NCBI GenBank assembly: GCA_041484525.1
Contig: JBGPHT010000027.1
Location: forward strand, 1-62,940
Source of the DNA: JBGPHT01 sp041484525
GTDB lineage: Bacteria; Acidobacteriota; Terriglobia; Bryobacterales; Bryobacteraceae
Direction: 5' to 3'
DNA: 62,940 bases
The translations under genes and the position numbers were made by a program. Shown here one piece after another: positions 33,372 through 42,633 of the stretch (positions are counted from its first letter, which is position 1; each line of letters starts with the position of its first letter). The notes under the pieces are model-generated. The model saw only the letters and a list, made by a program, of their open reading frames with translations, was not told the DNA's origin and ran no database searches.

Positions 33372-34511
33372 ATGGAACGCGAGGCCTACGCAGCGGCTCG
33401 AACCGTCTCCCCAAGAGTTCGGGCGTCCTTTGAGCGCCGTCGCGCGGAGGCTCTCAGCCGGGGTCAGGACCACCTGGCTTCCCTGCCCGAGGCGGAAACC
33501 ATCGAAACCCTGATCGACGCCGCATTCTGGGCGAGCCTGCGGAGAGAGGAAGGCTATACGCCGACGATCTCGCTCGCGTTTCTCTCGCCCGAAGAGGCCG
33601 CGCAGCCGCTCTTATTGGAGCGGCCTCTGCCGCTGACTCCGGCTGCCCTCACGCGAGTGGCGCCCGCGGTTGAGCGCCCGGGGATTCATCTTGGCGTCTG
33701 GCGCGACCGGGACGAGCTGTACGTATGGGGGACGACGCGTACCATTCCCAGACTCTGTTTCGTGCTCGAAGTGGCGGCGCCGGGACTGCTGGTCGTCAAG
33801 CATCACGGCGGCGACGAGATGGGCAAGTTCGCCAATGTCGCGGTGCTTCAAGGAGACCAGATCAAAGTCGTGGACGAGCACGCGTCGAACCTGCCGGAAT
33901 GCCCGGCGCTGGTCACATCGCTACTCGGTTTCGACTCGGTCTCGTTGTGGGCCCACTCCGTCAACATCATGGTTCAACTGGCGGTCTCGATGCGGGCGCA
34001 TGGGCGTGGCGGATGTGTTCTCGCCGTTCCGGCAGGCGCGGAGACTTGGCGGGAATCGATTGTGCAGCCCATATCCTACGCGGCGTCGCCGCCCTTCTCC
34101 GCACTCGCCCGGCTGAGTCAGGAGCAACCGGACCAGAATCGGCAGCGCGTGTGGCAGGAAGAACTGGGCCGGACCATCGACTGGGTAGCCGGCTTGACCG
34201 CAGTCGATGGCGCCGTGATCCTTACCGATGGTTATGCGATGCACGGTTTTGGAGCCAAGATCGTCCGCCGGCGCGGCTGGGAGCCGGTCGAACAAGTCAC
34301 GGTGACGGAGCCAATTGAAGGTGCGGTGGCCGCCATTGTGCATCCCGAACAACTCGGCGGCACGCGGCACCTCTCGGCGGCACAATTTGTCCACGACCAG
34401 CGCGACTCGGTTGCGCTGGTGGCCTCGCAGGACGGGCGCTTCACCATTTTTGAATGGTCGTCGTGCGAGGCGATGGTTCACGCACACCGCGTCGAGGCTC
34501 TGCTTCTCTAA
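33372..34511 (+). CDS. DAC-like (DACNV-type) putative sensor protein
   Basis: 379 residues with no signal peptide. The C-terminal third resembles the diadenylate cyclase fold: VDGAVILTDGYAMHGFGAKI contains the DGA motif, and GGTRHLSAAQFVHDQRDSVALVASQDG resembles the GTRHRAA region, with Leu-Ser in place of Arg-Ala. The altered second motif suggests a ligand-binding sensor rather than an active cyclic-di-AMP synthase, as proposed for DACNV domains. The N-terminal part is unrecognised. It stands alone between a pseudogene and a convergent phospholipase gene. Confidence 0.6.
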   Translation: MEREAYAAARTVSPRVRASFERRRAEALSRGQDHLASLPEAETIETLIDAAFWASLRREEGYTPTISLAFLSPEEAAQPLLLERPLPLTPAALTRVAPAVERPGIHLGVWRDRDELYVWGTTRTIPRLCFVLEVAAPGLLVVKHHGGDEMGKFANVAVLQGDQIKVVDEHASNLPECPALVTSLLGFDSVSLWAHSVNIMVQLAVSMRAHGRGGCVLAVPAGAETWRESIVQPISYAASPPFSALARLSQEQPDQNRQRVWQEELGRTIDWVAGLTAVDGAVILTDGYAMHGFGAKIVRRRGWEPVEQVTVTEPIEGAVAAIVHPEQLGGTRHLSAAQFVHDQRDSVALVASQDGRFTIFEWSSCEAMVHAHRVEALLL

Positions 34512-34540
34512 GTGCCGGCAGCGGATCGAGTGTTGATGTC

Positions 34541-36016
34541 TCAGAGAGGCGAGCTGGTCGAAACTCGCTTGCGTTGGCCTTTCTCCTGTTTTGGCGGCTG
34601 CTGATCTGCCTCCGGAAAAGCCGGCTTGGGCAGATTGGCCGCCCCATACCGGGCCAGAGTCAGGTGACCGCTCGTATCGGGTAGTGCCGGTGGGTTTCTT
34701 CCCGGCTCGCCGAAGCGGAAGGCCGAAATCAAATCGCCGAAGGTGCGCCTGCGCCAGTCCGTGATGTTCGGTTCACGCACACCGGTGAACTTCTCCAGAA
34801 ACTGGAGCACTGATGTGTGGTCGAACTTTTGGCTGCACACCCAGCCTCCGGCAGTCCACGGTGAGACGAGGATGCAGGGAACCCGGAATCCTCCGCCGAT
34901 CGGAAGGCCGCCTACAAATTCGTGAGGTGTACTCTCCGGTGGAACCGGTGGCGGGACATGGTCGAAGAGTCCGTCGTTCTCATCATAGGTGAGGACAAAG
35001 ACCGTCTTCGCCCACACGTCTGGATTGGCCGCAATCGCATCGATCTTGCTGGCGACAAACGCGGCTCCATCGGCAGGCATGTAATCCGGATGCTCGGACT
35101 GAAAACTCGTCGGAATGATCCACGAGACCGCCGGCAGCTTGTCATGCATGGCGTCGTACTCGAACTGGCCCTCCGGATCGACCTGCATCGCCCTCGAATA
35201 AAGTGCGGAGCCAACTTCCGCCTGCTGGAATACCCTGAAATTCTTCGCCATGTTGCAGCCATAGCTGTCCCGCTGCTGGTAGATCTTCCAACTGACGCTG
35301 GCTTCCTGCAGCCGTTCCGGGTAGGTCGTCCAGGTATACCCGCCAGCGGAAGCTCTGTTGTTGAGGATCGGCCCGCCATTGAGTCCGTCCGGATCGATGG
35401 TGCCTGTCATCAGATACATGCGGTTCGGCCACGTGGGTCCGAAAACCGAACAGTGGTAGCCATCGCAGATGGTGAATGCCTCCGCCAACGCGAACTGGAA
35501 CGGAATGTCCGCCCGCTTGTAGTAACCCATGACATACGGACCCTTCACGCCATCCGCCTTTCGATGTGCGGGCAGCCACTGATCCATCCGGCCTCCATTC
35601 CACGCGTGATGCTGCACAGCCCAGGCGTGGCTGGTGGACGGAATCTTCTGAGCGCTGCTGGCATGAGTGTCCAGATGAAAGGGCAGCAGATACCCTTTTG
35701 GATTCTCGTCGTCCGGCTGGTAGAACACAGATTGGCCGTTGGGAAGCTTCAGCGCTGCCGGATCGTCGAAACCGCGCACGCCCGCCAATGTTCCGAAGTA
35801 ATGGTCGAAAGACCGGTTCTCCTGCATCAGCACGACGACATGTTTGATGTCTCGGAGTGAACTACGACCGCGCTGTTGTTGCGCGAGCGCGCGCCGTACG
35901 TTCGGAGGCATGAGCGCCGCCGCTGCGGCCGCAATGCCTGCAGCGCCTTTCAATAGCCGGCGGCGAGTCATTTTCGCTGGACTGGTCCAAGGATCGGAAG
36001 GGCCTTGTGTTTTCAT
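34541..36016 (-). CDS. Tat-exported phospholipase C/acid phosphatase-like phosphoesterase
   Basis: 491 residues from ATG at 36016 (an in-frame ATG also occurs at 36034). The N-terminus has a twin-arginine signal, RRRLLKGAAGIAAAAAALM, ending near ARRALAQ-type residues. The catalytic start IKHVVVLMQENRSFDHYFGTLAGVRG is the hallmark of the AcpA/PlcC family; later YDENDGLFDHVPPP and HTSVLQFLEKFTG complete it. The mature enzyme should act outside the cytoplasmic membrane on phosphodiesters or phosphomonoesters. Substrate preference cannot be told. Confidence 0.88.
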   Translation of the reverse strand: MKTQGPSDPWTSPAKMTRRRLLKGAAGIAAAAAALMPPNVRRALAQQQRGRSSLRDIKHVVVLMQENRSFDHYFGTLAGVRGFDDPAALKLPNGQSVFYQPDDENPKGYLLPFHLDTHASSAQKIPSTSHAWAVQHHAWNGGRMDQWLPAHRKADGVKGPYVMGYYKRADIPFQFALAEAFTICDGYHCSVFGPTWPNRMYLMTGTIDPDGLNGGPILNNRASAGGYTWTTYPERLQEASVSWKIYQQRDSYGCNMAKNFRVFQQAEVGSALYSRAMQVDPEGQFEYDAMHDKLPAVSWIIPTSFQSEHPDYMPADGAAFVASKIDAIAANPDVWAKTVFVLTYDENDGLFDHVPPPVPPESTPHEFVGGLPIGGGFRVPCILVSPWTAGGWVCSQKFDHTSVLQFLEKFTGVREPNITDWRRRTFGDLISAFRFGEPGRNPPALPDTSGHLTLARYGAANLPKPAFPEADQQPPKQEKGQRKRVSTSSPL

Positions 36017-36154
36017 AATGTCGCCTGAGTCCAAGCCCAGACTGATTATGATAAACGAACGCCGTTAATATTTGATGAGTGGATCGCAAGCGGGACACCA
36101 ATCTGGTAGAAGGCAGTTGGATTTGGGTAGACTCTTGAGACAAGGGAGAGCCCA

Positions 36155-39100
36155 ATGAGCGCCGCTCGTCCAGTGCAGGCCGCAGCCATCAACGCGGATC
36201 CGGAACTTCAGAGGGTTCTCGATATTGCCAGCCATGTCGGAGCAGCCAGCAACGACGATGTCAACGTTAGCTACACATCCCTCCTCATCGGACTCTTGTG
36301 GAGTAACGATCGGGTTTCGACCTGTATCCAAGGAAAACTGGATGAATTAGGCGCCCGGAAAACCGCGGTCTATGCGCAGCGCAAGATGGAGGAGAGCCAG
36401 CGCGCGCCGATTCTGGCGAAGGTCGATTCTGGCGAGCCGGCGTCACCGCGGACAGATCCCACCAGCATATCGGCTCGGACGGTATTGAGCGAGGCGCGGT
36501 CGTTGGCAACAGAGACCGGCCTGCCGGCAGAAAAAGCTCTGGGTACGCGGCATCTCGCCGCCGTCTACTTCTTTCGAAACCCGCCTGGGCACAACACGCA
36601 ATTCCATGTAGAGTGGAGATTTGACAAGGAAGCATGGCGGCGGGAGTTTTCGCAATTCATCGCGAGCCACTATGCGCAAGAGGCTCCAGCCTGGTCGCCG
36701 GTTTTGGGCAAATATGCACCCACCACCGGCCCGGAATCCGATCGGGTGCCAGGGACGCTGCTCGGCTCTTTCAGGTTCGAGGCAGAAGCTGTCGGATTGC
36801 TGCGCGCGCTCGAATCCAAAATGCCGCCGCTCCTGGATTCCGTAGGTTTGCTCGAAGTGCTCGTCGCAGCGCGCGCCGTACCCGACTGCGCAGCGTTCGC
36901 AGATCTGGCTGCCGGCCGGCTCGGAATCACGAGCTCAGTCACGTTGCCCGAAGACGCCGTGCCTTTCGAGGATTCGGGCAGCTCGTTCGCAGCCTCGCAC
37001 GGCTTCAAGAATGTCCTGGGCCGCGCACGATCGCTAGCGCTGTCCACCACCGGCACGGAGACTATCGGAGTACGCCATATGATCGCGTCCATCCTGGTGG
37101 ATCCGGACTCGACGGCCAATCAGAAGCTGGTACGTTCCGGAGTGAGCCTGCCGCTGGTGCGGGAGAGGTTACTCAAAGTATTCTCCCGCCGTTGGTTGAA
37201 CGATGACGGCCCGCAGTGGCAGTCGATCATGGTGGGCTCGACGCTCCCGACGATCGTCCAGATTTATACCGACTCGGCGGACCGGGGCGAGGATCGGCTG
37301 GATGTAAGCCGCTACGCGCGGGCGTTCGCGACCGTAATCGCGGCGCAGCGGGTGAATCCGCCGTTCTCTGTGGGAATTTTCGGCGACTGGGGATCGGGCA
37401 AGAGCTTCTTCATGCGGCTCATGAGCGAGCACACACAGAAACTGTGCGCCCTTGCCGATAAAGGCGAGGATGGCAAGCGACTCTTCTGCCAGTCCGTGGT
37501 GCCCATTCGATTTAACGCCTGGCACTATGCGGAAAGCGAGCTGTTAGCCAGCCTGGTGCAGGCGATCCTGCTGGGGCTGCGGAGCGCAATCGTCGGCAGT
37601 AGTGGCGATTCGGAACTCATGGACGCGGTGCTCGCGAAACTCGAGATCGCGAAAGTCGTGCGTAACGAAGCCGAGAAGCGTCTCGCGTCCGCCAGGGTGG
37701 AGCAACAGGAGAGCGCCGGATTACTCGACCAGGCCCGGCAGGAAGCACAGCAGAAAGCGGCCGCTGTGCAGACCGTGGAGTTGAGGGATGTCGTAGGCGC
37801 CGTTCGGAAAGTACTCCTTCCGAACCTGACGGTGGACGATGCGGTCGCCGTCGCAGAGAAGTATTTGGGCCTCGAAGGGCTCGGGGGGTTGAAAAAGCAA
37901 GGGCAGAAAACCGCGGGCGAAGTCATGGCGGTCGTGAACGACGTGCGCGTGACGTCCGCTCGTGCACGATGTGCGTGGGACTGGCTGCTGCGAGCGCCGG
38001 TGCCCTGGCGCGAGCTACGGCTGTGGGTGGCGGCGGTGTTGGTGTTGTTGGCAGTCGGAGTGGCAGCAGCGATCCGGCTACACGCGTCGTGGCCGGCCTT
38101 TTATGGACTTGCCATCAACATCGCAGGCGTCGCCGCACTGGGGGCGCGGTGGGCGAAACGGCAATTGAGCACAGTATCGAAGGGCCTGGACCAGTTCGAC
38201 GAAATCCGTCGCCAGATCGATGCGGCGCTGGTGGAGGAGCGGTCTAAGACACAGGTGGATCTGACGAAAGCGCAGAGCCAGCACGAAGCGGCGGTGGCGA
38301 AGGTGGAGCAGGCAGACGTGCGTCTCAGGGAGGCGCAGATCGCGATAGCGAAGGCGGAGCAGGATGTGCGGGATAGCCGATCCATCAGCCGCATCGCGAA
38401 GCTACTCGAGGACCGGCTTACCGGCAAGAGCTATGAGCGCTATCTCGGAATTGTCGCCGCGGTTCGAGCGGATTTCGAGACACTGAGCGATTTAATGAGG
38501 GGCATGCGCGCCGACGGTGGCGTGGATGTGGGCAAGTTGCAACCGGTGGATCGCATCGTATTGTACATAGATGATCTGGACCGTTGCCCGGCCGATAAAG
38601 TCGTCGCGGTGCTGGAGGCGATTCACTTGCTGCTCGCCTTCGACCTATTCGTTGTCGTAGTGGGAGTGGACATCCGCTGGGCCGCAAGGTCGCTGGTCGA
38701 GAAGTATCCGGAACATCTGACAGCAGGCGTCTATGAGGGCGGCAAGTCCAACGGAGCAGGCCCGGATGGTGTGACCGCACTGGACTATCTCGAGAAGATC
38801 TTCCAGATTCCTTTCTGGCTGCCGCCGATGGAACAGGACGCGAGCCGCAACATGATTGCGGAGATGGTGCCTCGAGTGGTGGAGGCCGGCACGAAAGAAA
38901 GCGGCAAGGCTGCTGTAGATTCCGAGGAACTGTCTCCGGGTCAGGAAGGGCAAACGGAACACGCGGCGGAGTCGAGCCGGGCGGCCGTGGAGGAGGCGGG
39001 AGCAAATGCGCAGTCGCTCGTCATCGAGCCGGAGGAGCGGAATTTCATGCTCCAGTTGGCTGCAGCCGTGGGCAAGTCGCCGCGAAGGCTGAAGCGCTTT

Positions 39101-39454
39101 GTGAATACGTATCGGATCCTGAAGGCCTCGCTCGACAAGCTGCAGCAGGAGACATTCGTGGTCAAGGGAGGAAGCCAGGGCGAGTACCGGGCGGCGATGG
39201 CGCTGCTTGCCATTGTGACCGGCGCGCCGCGGAGTTCACTGGGAATGCTCGCGTTTCTGGCGAACTGCGCGGAGTCCGCCCCGTTGAGTGAATTTGAAGC
39301 CCACGTGAACCAGTCGCCCGATTCGGCGGAAGCAAAGTACGCTCAAGCAGCGTTGGAGGCGTATGGAAAGGCGGAAGCGGGTGCGACCGTAAAGGTCTTA
39401 CGCGACTGGGCGACGACAGTTACACGGTTCAGTTTCCGGTCTGGGCGAGTATAG
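36155..39454 (+). CDS. KAP-type P-loop NTPase with ClpN-like N-terminal repeats
   Basis: 1099 residues, start preceded by AGGGAG. Residues 15-350 contain two stretches resembling Clp N-terminal repeats (DIASHVGAASNDDVNVSYTS with LGTRHLAAVYF, and GRARSLALSTTG with IGVRHMIASIL). The NTPase core begins RLDVSRYARAFATVI. Walker A is GIFGDWGSGKSFF near 406 and Walker B is RIVLYIDDLDRCPADKV near 800, with two hydrophobic segments at about 622-665 inserted between them and coiled coils on each side. That insertion of membrane segments is diagnostic of KAP NTPases. Such proteins are often found in accessory islands, and some relatives limit phage growth; function here is inferred. Confidence 0.85.
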   Translation: MSAARPVQAAAINADPELQRVLDIASHVGAASNDDVNVSYTSLLIGLLWSNDRVSTCIQGKLDELGARKTAVYAQRKMEESQRAPILAKVDSGEPASPRTDPTSISARTVLSEARSLATETGLPAEKALGTRHLAAVYFFRNPPGHNTQFHVEWRFDKEAWRREFSQFIASHYAQEAPAWSPVLGKYAPTTGPESDRVPGTLLGSFRFEAEAVGLLRALESKMPPLLDSVGLLEVLVAARAVPDCAAFADLAAGRLGITSSVTLPEDAVPFEDSGSSFAASHGFKNVLGRARSLALSTTGTETIGVRHMIASILVDPDSTANQKLVRSGVSLPLVRERLLKVFSRRWLNDDGPQWQSIMVGSTLPTIVQIYTDSADRGEDRLDVSRYARAFATVIAAQRVNPPFSVGIFGDWGSGKSFFMRLMSEHTQKLCALADKGEDGKRLFCQSVVPIRFNAWHYAESELLASLVQAILLGLRSAIVGSSGDSELMDAVLAKLEIAKVVRNEAEKRLASARVEQQESAGLLDQARQEAQQKAAAVQTVELRDVVGAVRKVLLPNLTVDDAVAVAEKYLGLEGLGGLKKQGQKTAGEVMAVVNDVRVTSARARCAWDWLLRAPVPWRELRLWVAAVLVLLAVGVAAAIRLHASWPAFYGLAINIAGVAALGARWAKRQLSTVSKGLDQFDEIRRQIDAALVEERSKTQVDLTKAQSQHEAAVAKVEQADVRLREAQIAIAKAEQDVRDSRSISRIAKLLEDRLTGKSYERYLGIVAAVRADFETLSDLMRGMRADGGVDVGKLQPVDRIVLYIDDLDRCPADKVVAVLEAIHLLLAFDLFVVVVGVDIRWAARSLVEKYPEHLTAGVYEGGKSNGAGPDGVTALDYLEKIFQIPFWLPPMEQDASRNMIAEMVPRVVEAGTKESGKAAVDSEELSPGQEGQTEHAAESSRAAVEEAGANAQSLVIEPEERNFMLQLAAAVGKSPRRLKRFVNTYRILKASLDKLQQETFVVKGGSQGEYRAAMALLAIVTGAPRSSLGMLAFLANCAESAPLSEFEAHVNQSPDSAEAKYAQAALEAYGKAEAGATVKVLRDWATTVTRFSFRSGRV

Positions 39455-39773
39455 ATCTACAGCAATTGACCACTCACCAGCAACCGGCGCCGGCGGGGGC
39501 ATCGTCTGCCTGGGTTGGCACTATCAGTGCCGTCCACAATCCGGCCGCGAAGCGCTTCTGTTCCCCGGGCGGCGGCGAATTGGGTTACCTGGTTTCCTCG
39601 CAGTGCAAGACTCGCGGATCCCGGCCATCCGCTCGTACTTGCGTGTGAGGTTTCGACCGTTCATTCACGCGGCGGGACTGGCCAAACTCGGCGGCGAACC
39701 AAGCGAGCCGGAGTGGTCCATCCGTCGGCCCGATTCGCCGATTCCGAGGGCTTAGCCTGACCGGCTTACGACG
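39455..39773. other. intergenic stretch with a possible acetyltransferase remnant
   Basis: No intact gene. On the plus strand around 39600-39750 one frame reads DSRIPAIRSYLRVRFRPFI before a stop, which resembles the C-terminal helix-strand of GNAT acetyltransferases. Nothing upstream restores a complete domain, so at most this is a fragment. Confidence 0.25.
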
Positions 39774-39986
39774 CTAAGCGCAAGGCCCGCTGAACTTCGC
39801 CGGGTAGAGTGAGCGCTGGAACAGGCGGGCTGGATAGACGTAGTCTTCACCCGATTCATCGATCACGCGGATGAGATCGTTCGCCTTCGCGTCAGGGTCG
39901 TCCACAACCGCATACAACTTTCTGACCTCAAGTGAGGCGCCGAAGCCGGCATTTCGTAAGCAAACGGCAAAGCCTTGAGTTTTCAT
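39774..39986 (-). CDS. small conserved protein, second gene of a two-gene module
   Basis: 70 residues from MKTQGFAVCLRN; an in-frame ATG at 40001 would add five residues. The pattern VCLRNAGFGASLEVRKLY, DPDAKANDLIRVIDESGEDYVYP is one I recall from short proteins scattered through cyanobacteria and other phyla, usually beside a protein like that at 40004-40238. No domain function is known to me. The pair has the size and layout of a toxin-antitoxin or similar accessory module, but this is inference. Confidence 0.6.
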   Translation of the reverse strand: MKTQGFAVCLRNAGFGASLEVRKLYAVVDDPDAKANDLIRVIDESGEDYVYPARLFQRSLYPAKFSGPCA

Positions 39987-40003
39987 TCGACGAGACCGCA
40001 TAG

Positions 40004-40238
40004 CTAGTCTACGAAGCGCTTGATCTTAAATTCCTTCTTGCCTATACCCGATGCTTCATACCAGTGAAGCTCCGCTTTCCGTATCGTATCCATTCGGCAG
40101 CTTCACATCAGCGTAGCCTTTTCGTTTCCGCCACCTGCCTTTGCCATAGAGCTTGCGCAGACGCGGAAGCTCGCGAATCGCCTTGCCAATAGCGAACGTT
40201 TCCACGTCCGCAACCTCGCCTCGGATCTCAAAAAACAC
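40004..40238 (-). pseudogene. small conserved protein, first gene of the module, with one-base frameshift
   Basis: The first frame (GTG start at 40238) reads EIRGEVADVETFAIGKAIREL then RKLYGKGRWRKRKGYADVKLPNG before going out of register. Removing one base (the T at 40088, read on the minus strand) continues it as TIRKAELHWYEASGIGKKEF and ends at 40004, just before the next gene. Without the correction translation stops at 40056. The corrected protein would be about 77 residues, very basic in the middle. It is either a real inactivating mutation or a sequencing or assembly error. Confidence 0.7.
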
Positions 40239-40533
40239 TACCGGTGAATTCTACCAATCAGAAACTTCAGGTGCTTGCATCCGAAACAGTTCGAATCGGA
40301 ATCACTTTGCCTGAGGATGATGCGCCGCGAGCCACCTGTCCACCTGCGGGAAAAGGCTGACGGTCATCACGAAAAACCAGATTGTCTTACGGTCGAGCGG
40401 GCTATCGACGCTCATCGTCTCAAAACTGAACCCACAATGTTCTGGGCCCGCGAACAAGCCTTGCAACCCCGGCCTACCCGGGCTTGAAATGATTGTCGGC
40501 CTTGCCAGAGACCACTCGGCTATCCAAACCGCA
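40239..40533. other. intergenic stretch with no recognised gene
   Basis: Short open frames occur on both strands, but none shows a recognisable motif or a ribosome binding site. The AMP-ligase gene ends at 40534, so its terminator would fall here; no GC-rich hairpin with a T run is evident. Confidence 0.5.
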
Positions 40534-42147
40534 CTACGCCGTTCTGACATCGGCCGCACCTTCCAAACCACGGGCCCGGATTTCCTGCTCCCGCATGCGG
40601 AACTTCTGTACTTTGCCCGAGACGGTCATCGGAAATGCATCCACGAAGCGCACGTAATGCGGGATCTTGAAGTGCGCGATTCTACCGCGGCAGAACTCGC
40701 GAATCTCATCTTCAGTTGCCGACTCGCCCGTCCGCAAACGCACCCAGACGGCGACAGCTTCACCCAGCCGCAGGTCAGGCACACCCACCACCTGCACCTC
40801 GGCGATCTTGCGGTGCGTGTGCAGGAACTCTTCGATCTCGCGCGGTGAAATATTCTCGCCGCCGCGGATGATCATGTCCTTGGCGCGTCCCGTGATCTTG
40901 ATGTAGCCATCGGCGCGCATGACCCCGAGGTCGCCGGTGTGCAGCCATCCTTCGGAGTCGATGGCTCGGCTCGTGGCCTCAGGGTCCTGGTCGTAGCCCC
41001 GCATGACCATGTACCCGCGCGCGCAGACCTCACCCGGCTCACCGATGGGAACGGGCGCGCCCGTCGGCGACACGATCTGGATTTCGGTATTCGGCAGGGG
41101 GCGGCCAACGGTGCAGACACGATTCTCGATAGCGTCGTCGATGTGCGACATGGTGACCACGGGCGAGCTCTCGGTCTGGCCGTACGCGATGGTGATCCCG
41201 GGACAGTGCATGTCGGTCATCACTCGCTTCATGACTTCAATGGGGCACGGTGCCCCGGCCATGACGCCGGTGCGCAGCGAGGTCAGATCGAACCTGCCGA
41301 AATCGGGGTGTTCAAGCTCCGCGATGAACATGGCGGGGACGCCGTAGAGGGCGGTGGCGCGCTCGGATGCGACGGCTTGCAGCGTGGCGAGCGCGTCGAA
41401 GCGTGCCGCCGGGATAACCATGGCACAGCCGCTGACAATCCACACGATCGAACCGATGACGCAGCCGAAGCAATGGTAGAGCGGCACTGGAACGCATATG
41501 CGGTCCTGCTCAGTGACGCACAGGCCCGCAGCGAAAGCCATCCCGTTGTTGACCAGGTTGTGGTGCGTCAGCAGTACGCCTTTGGGCTGGCCGGTGGTGC
41601 CGGAGGTGTACTGCATATTGGCGACGTCGTGCGGATCGGCAGGGGCGGCGGGGAGTGTGCCTGGAGTTTCGAGCATGCGGCTCCACGAATCCTGGCCGAA
41701 GTACACGACGTGCACGAGCGCCAGCGATTGGCCCTCGCGAGCCTCGTCGAGAATCGCACGGTAGTCGGCACGGTCGTCCGACTCCCACAGAAAGAGCGCC
41801 CGCATGCCGGACCGGGCCAGCACGTAGCGGAGTTCGTGCGAACGGTACGCGGGGTTGATATTGACCAGCACCATTTGAGCCTGCGCGCAGGCGAACTGGA
41901 GCAGGACCCATTCGAGACAGTTAGAGGCCCAGACGCCGACCCGGTCGCCCGGCCTGAGCCCCAAACCTGCGAGCCCGCGCGCCACCGCTTCGACCCGCCC
42001 TCGAAGCTCACCCCAGGTGAGACGGACGTTCTGATGGCAGACGATCAGGGCGGGCCGGTCGGGAGAACGCTCGGCGGTAGCGGCGAAGATCTCGTAGATC
42101 GGGCTTTCGAGAAGTGGCACCTCGGGCCCGCGCGCATAGCTCAGCAT
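40534..42147 (-). CDS. medium/long-chain acyl-CoA synthetase, AMP-binding
   Basis: 537 residues of the ANL superfamily. MQYTSGTTGQPKGVLLTHHN is the P-loop, followed by ITIAYGQTESSPVV, WLHTGDLGVMRADGYIKITGR and the catalytic lysine region VSGKVQKFRMRE near the C-terminus. The overall pattern is closest to ACSF2-like fatty acyl-CoA ligases. It activates a carboxylic acid to the acyl-AMP and then the CoA thioester. It is divergently arranged with the SRPBCC gene across only 48 bp and has GGAGA before its ATG. Confidence 0.9.
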   Translation of the reverse strand: MLSYARGPEVPLLESPIYEIFAATAERSPDRPALIVCHQNVRLTWGELRGRVEAVARGLAGLGLRPGDRVGVWASNCLEWVLLQFACAQAQMVLVNINPAYRSHELRYVLARSGMRALFLWESDDRADYRAILDEAREGQSLALVHVVYFGQDSWSRMLETPGTLPAAPADPHDVANMQYTSGTTGQPKGVLLTHHNLVNNGMAFAAGLCVTEQDRICVPVPLYHCFGCVIGSIVWIVSGCAMVIPAARFDALATLQAVASERATALYGVPAMFIAELEHPDFGRFDLTSLRTGVMAGAPCPIEVMKRVMTDMHCPGITIAYGQTESSPVVTMSHIDDAIENRVCTVGRPLPNTEIQIVSPTGAPVPIGEPGEVCARGYMVMRGYDQDPEATSRAIDSEGWLHTGDLGVMRADGYIKITGRAKDMIIRGGENISPREIEEFLHTHRKIAEVQVVGVPDLRLGEAVAVWVRLRTGESATEDEIREFCRGRIAHFKIPHYVRFVDAFPMTVSGKVQKFRMREQEIRARGLEGAADVRTA

Positions 42148-42195
42148 TCAGTCTCCGTTTGGGAGGGAGTCTATCATTAATTTAAAGGAGACCGA

Positions 42196-42633
42196 ATGAA
42201 CGCGCACACGCGCACCGAGTTCGAGTTCACGCTGGACATGCCCTACGATGGCGCAGCCCCGCTCTTCGGCGCGCTGGAAGAGCAAAAGTGGGACCCCGAC
42301 TGGCATCCGCAGTTCATCTATCCCACTCCCGCCACAGACCGGGAAGGGTCCGTGTTCCTGGTCAATCGTCCGGGAAACCAAGCCGTCTGGATCACGACAC
42401 AGCTCGATCTCCCAGCCGGCCGCATCCAGTACGTGAACTTCCTAAACCACGCGATCGTAACCAAGATCGACATTCGCCTGACCCGTATCGACGACAAGAC
42501 CTCCGTCGGCCTAGTCTACGAGCGCACCGCCCTCGAGCCCAGCGCCAACGAGACCGTCGACCAACTGGCGAAGCTCGCCGAAACCTACGCCGCCGAATGG
42601 AAGTCTGCCATCGAAAAAACCGCGCGCCCCTAA
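42196..42633 (+). CDS. SRPBCC (START-like) family protein
   Basis: 145 residues with AAAGGAG upstream of ATG. The hydrophobic-cavity fold is suggested by TRTEFEFTLDMPYDGAAPLF at the start, beta strands such as QAVWITTQLDL and TSVGLVYERTAL, and a long C-terminal helix ETVDQLAKLAETYAAEWKSAI. Such proteins bind lipids or aromatic ligands, or act as polyketide cyclase-like scaffolds. Its last codons overlap those of the convergent permease gene by 4 bp. Confidence 0.65.
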   Translation: MNAHTRTEFEFTLDMPYDGAAPLFGALEEQKWDPDWHPQFIYPTPATDREGSVFLVNRPGNQAVWITTQLDLPAGRIQYVNFLNHAIVTKIDIRLTRIDDKTSVGLVYERTALEPSANETVDQLAKLAETYAAEWKSAIEKTARP

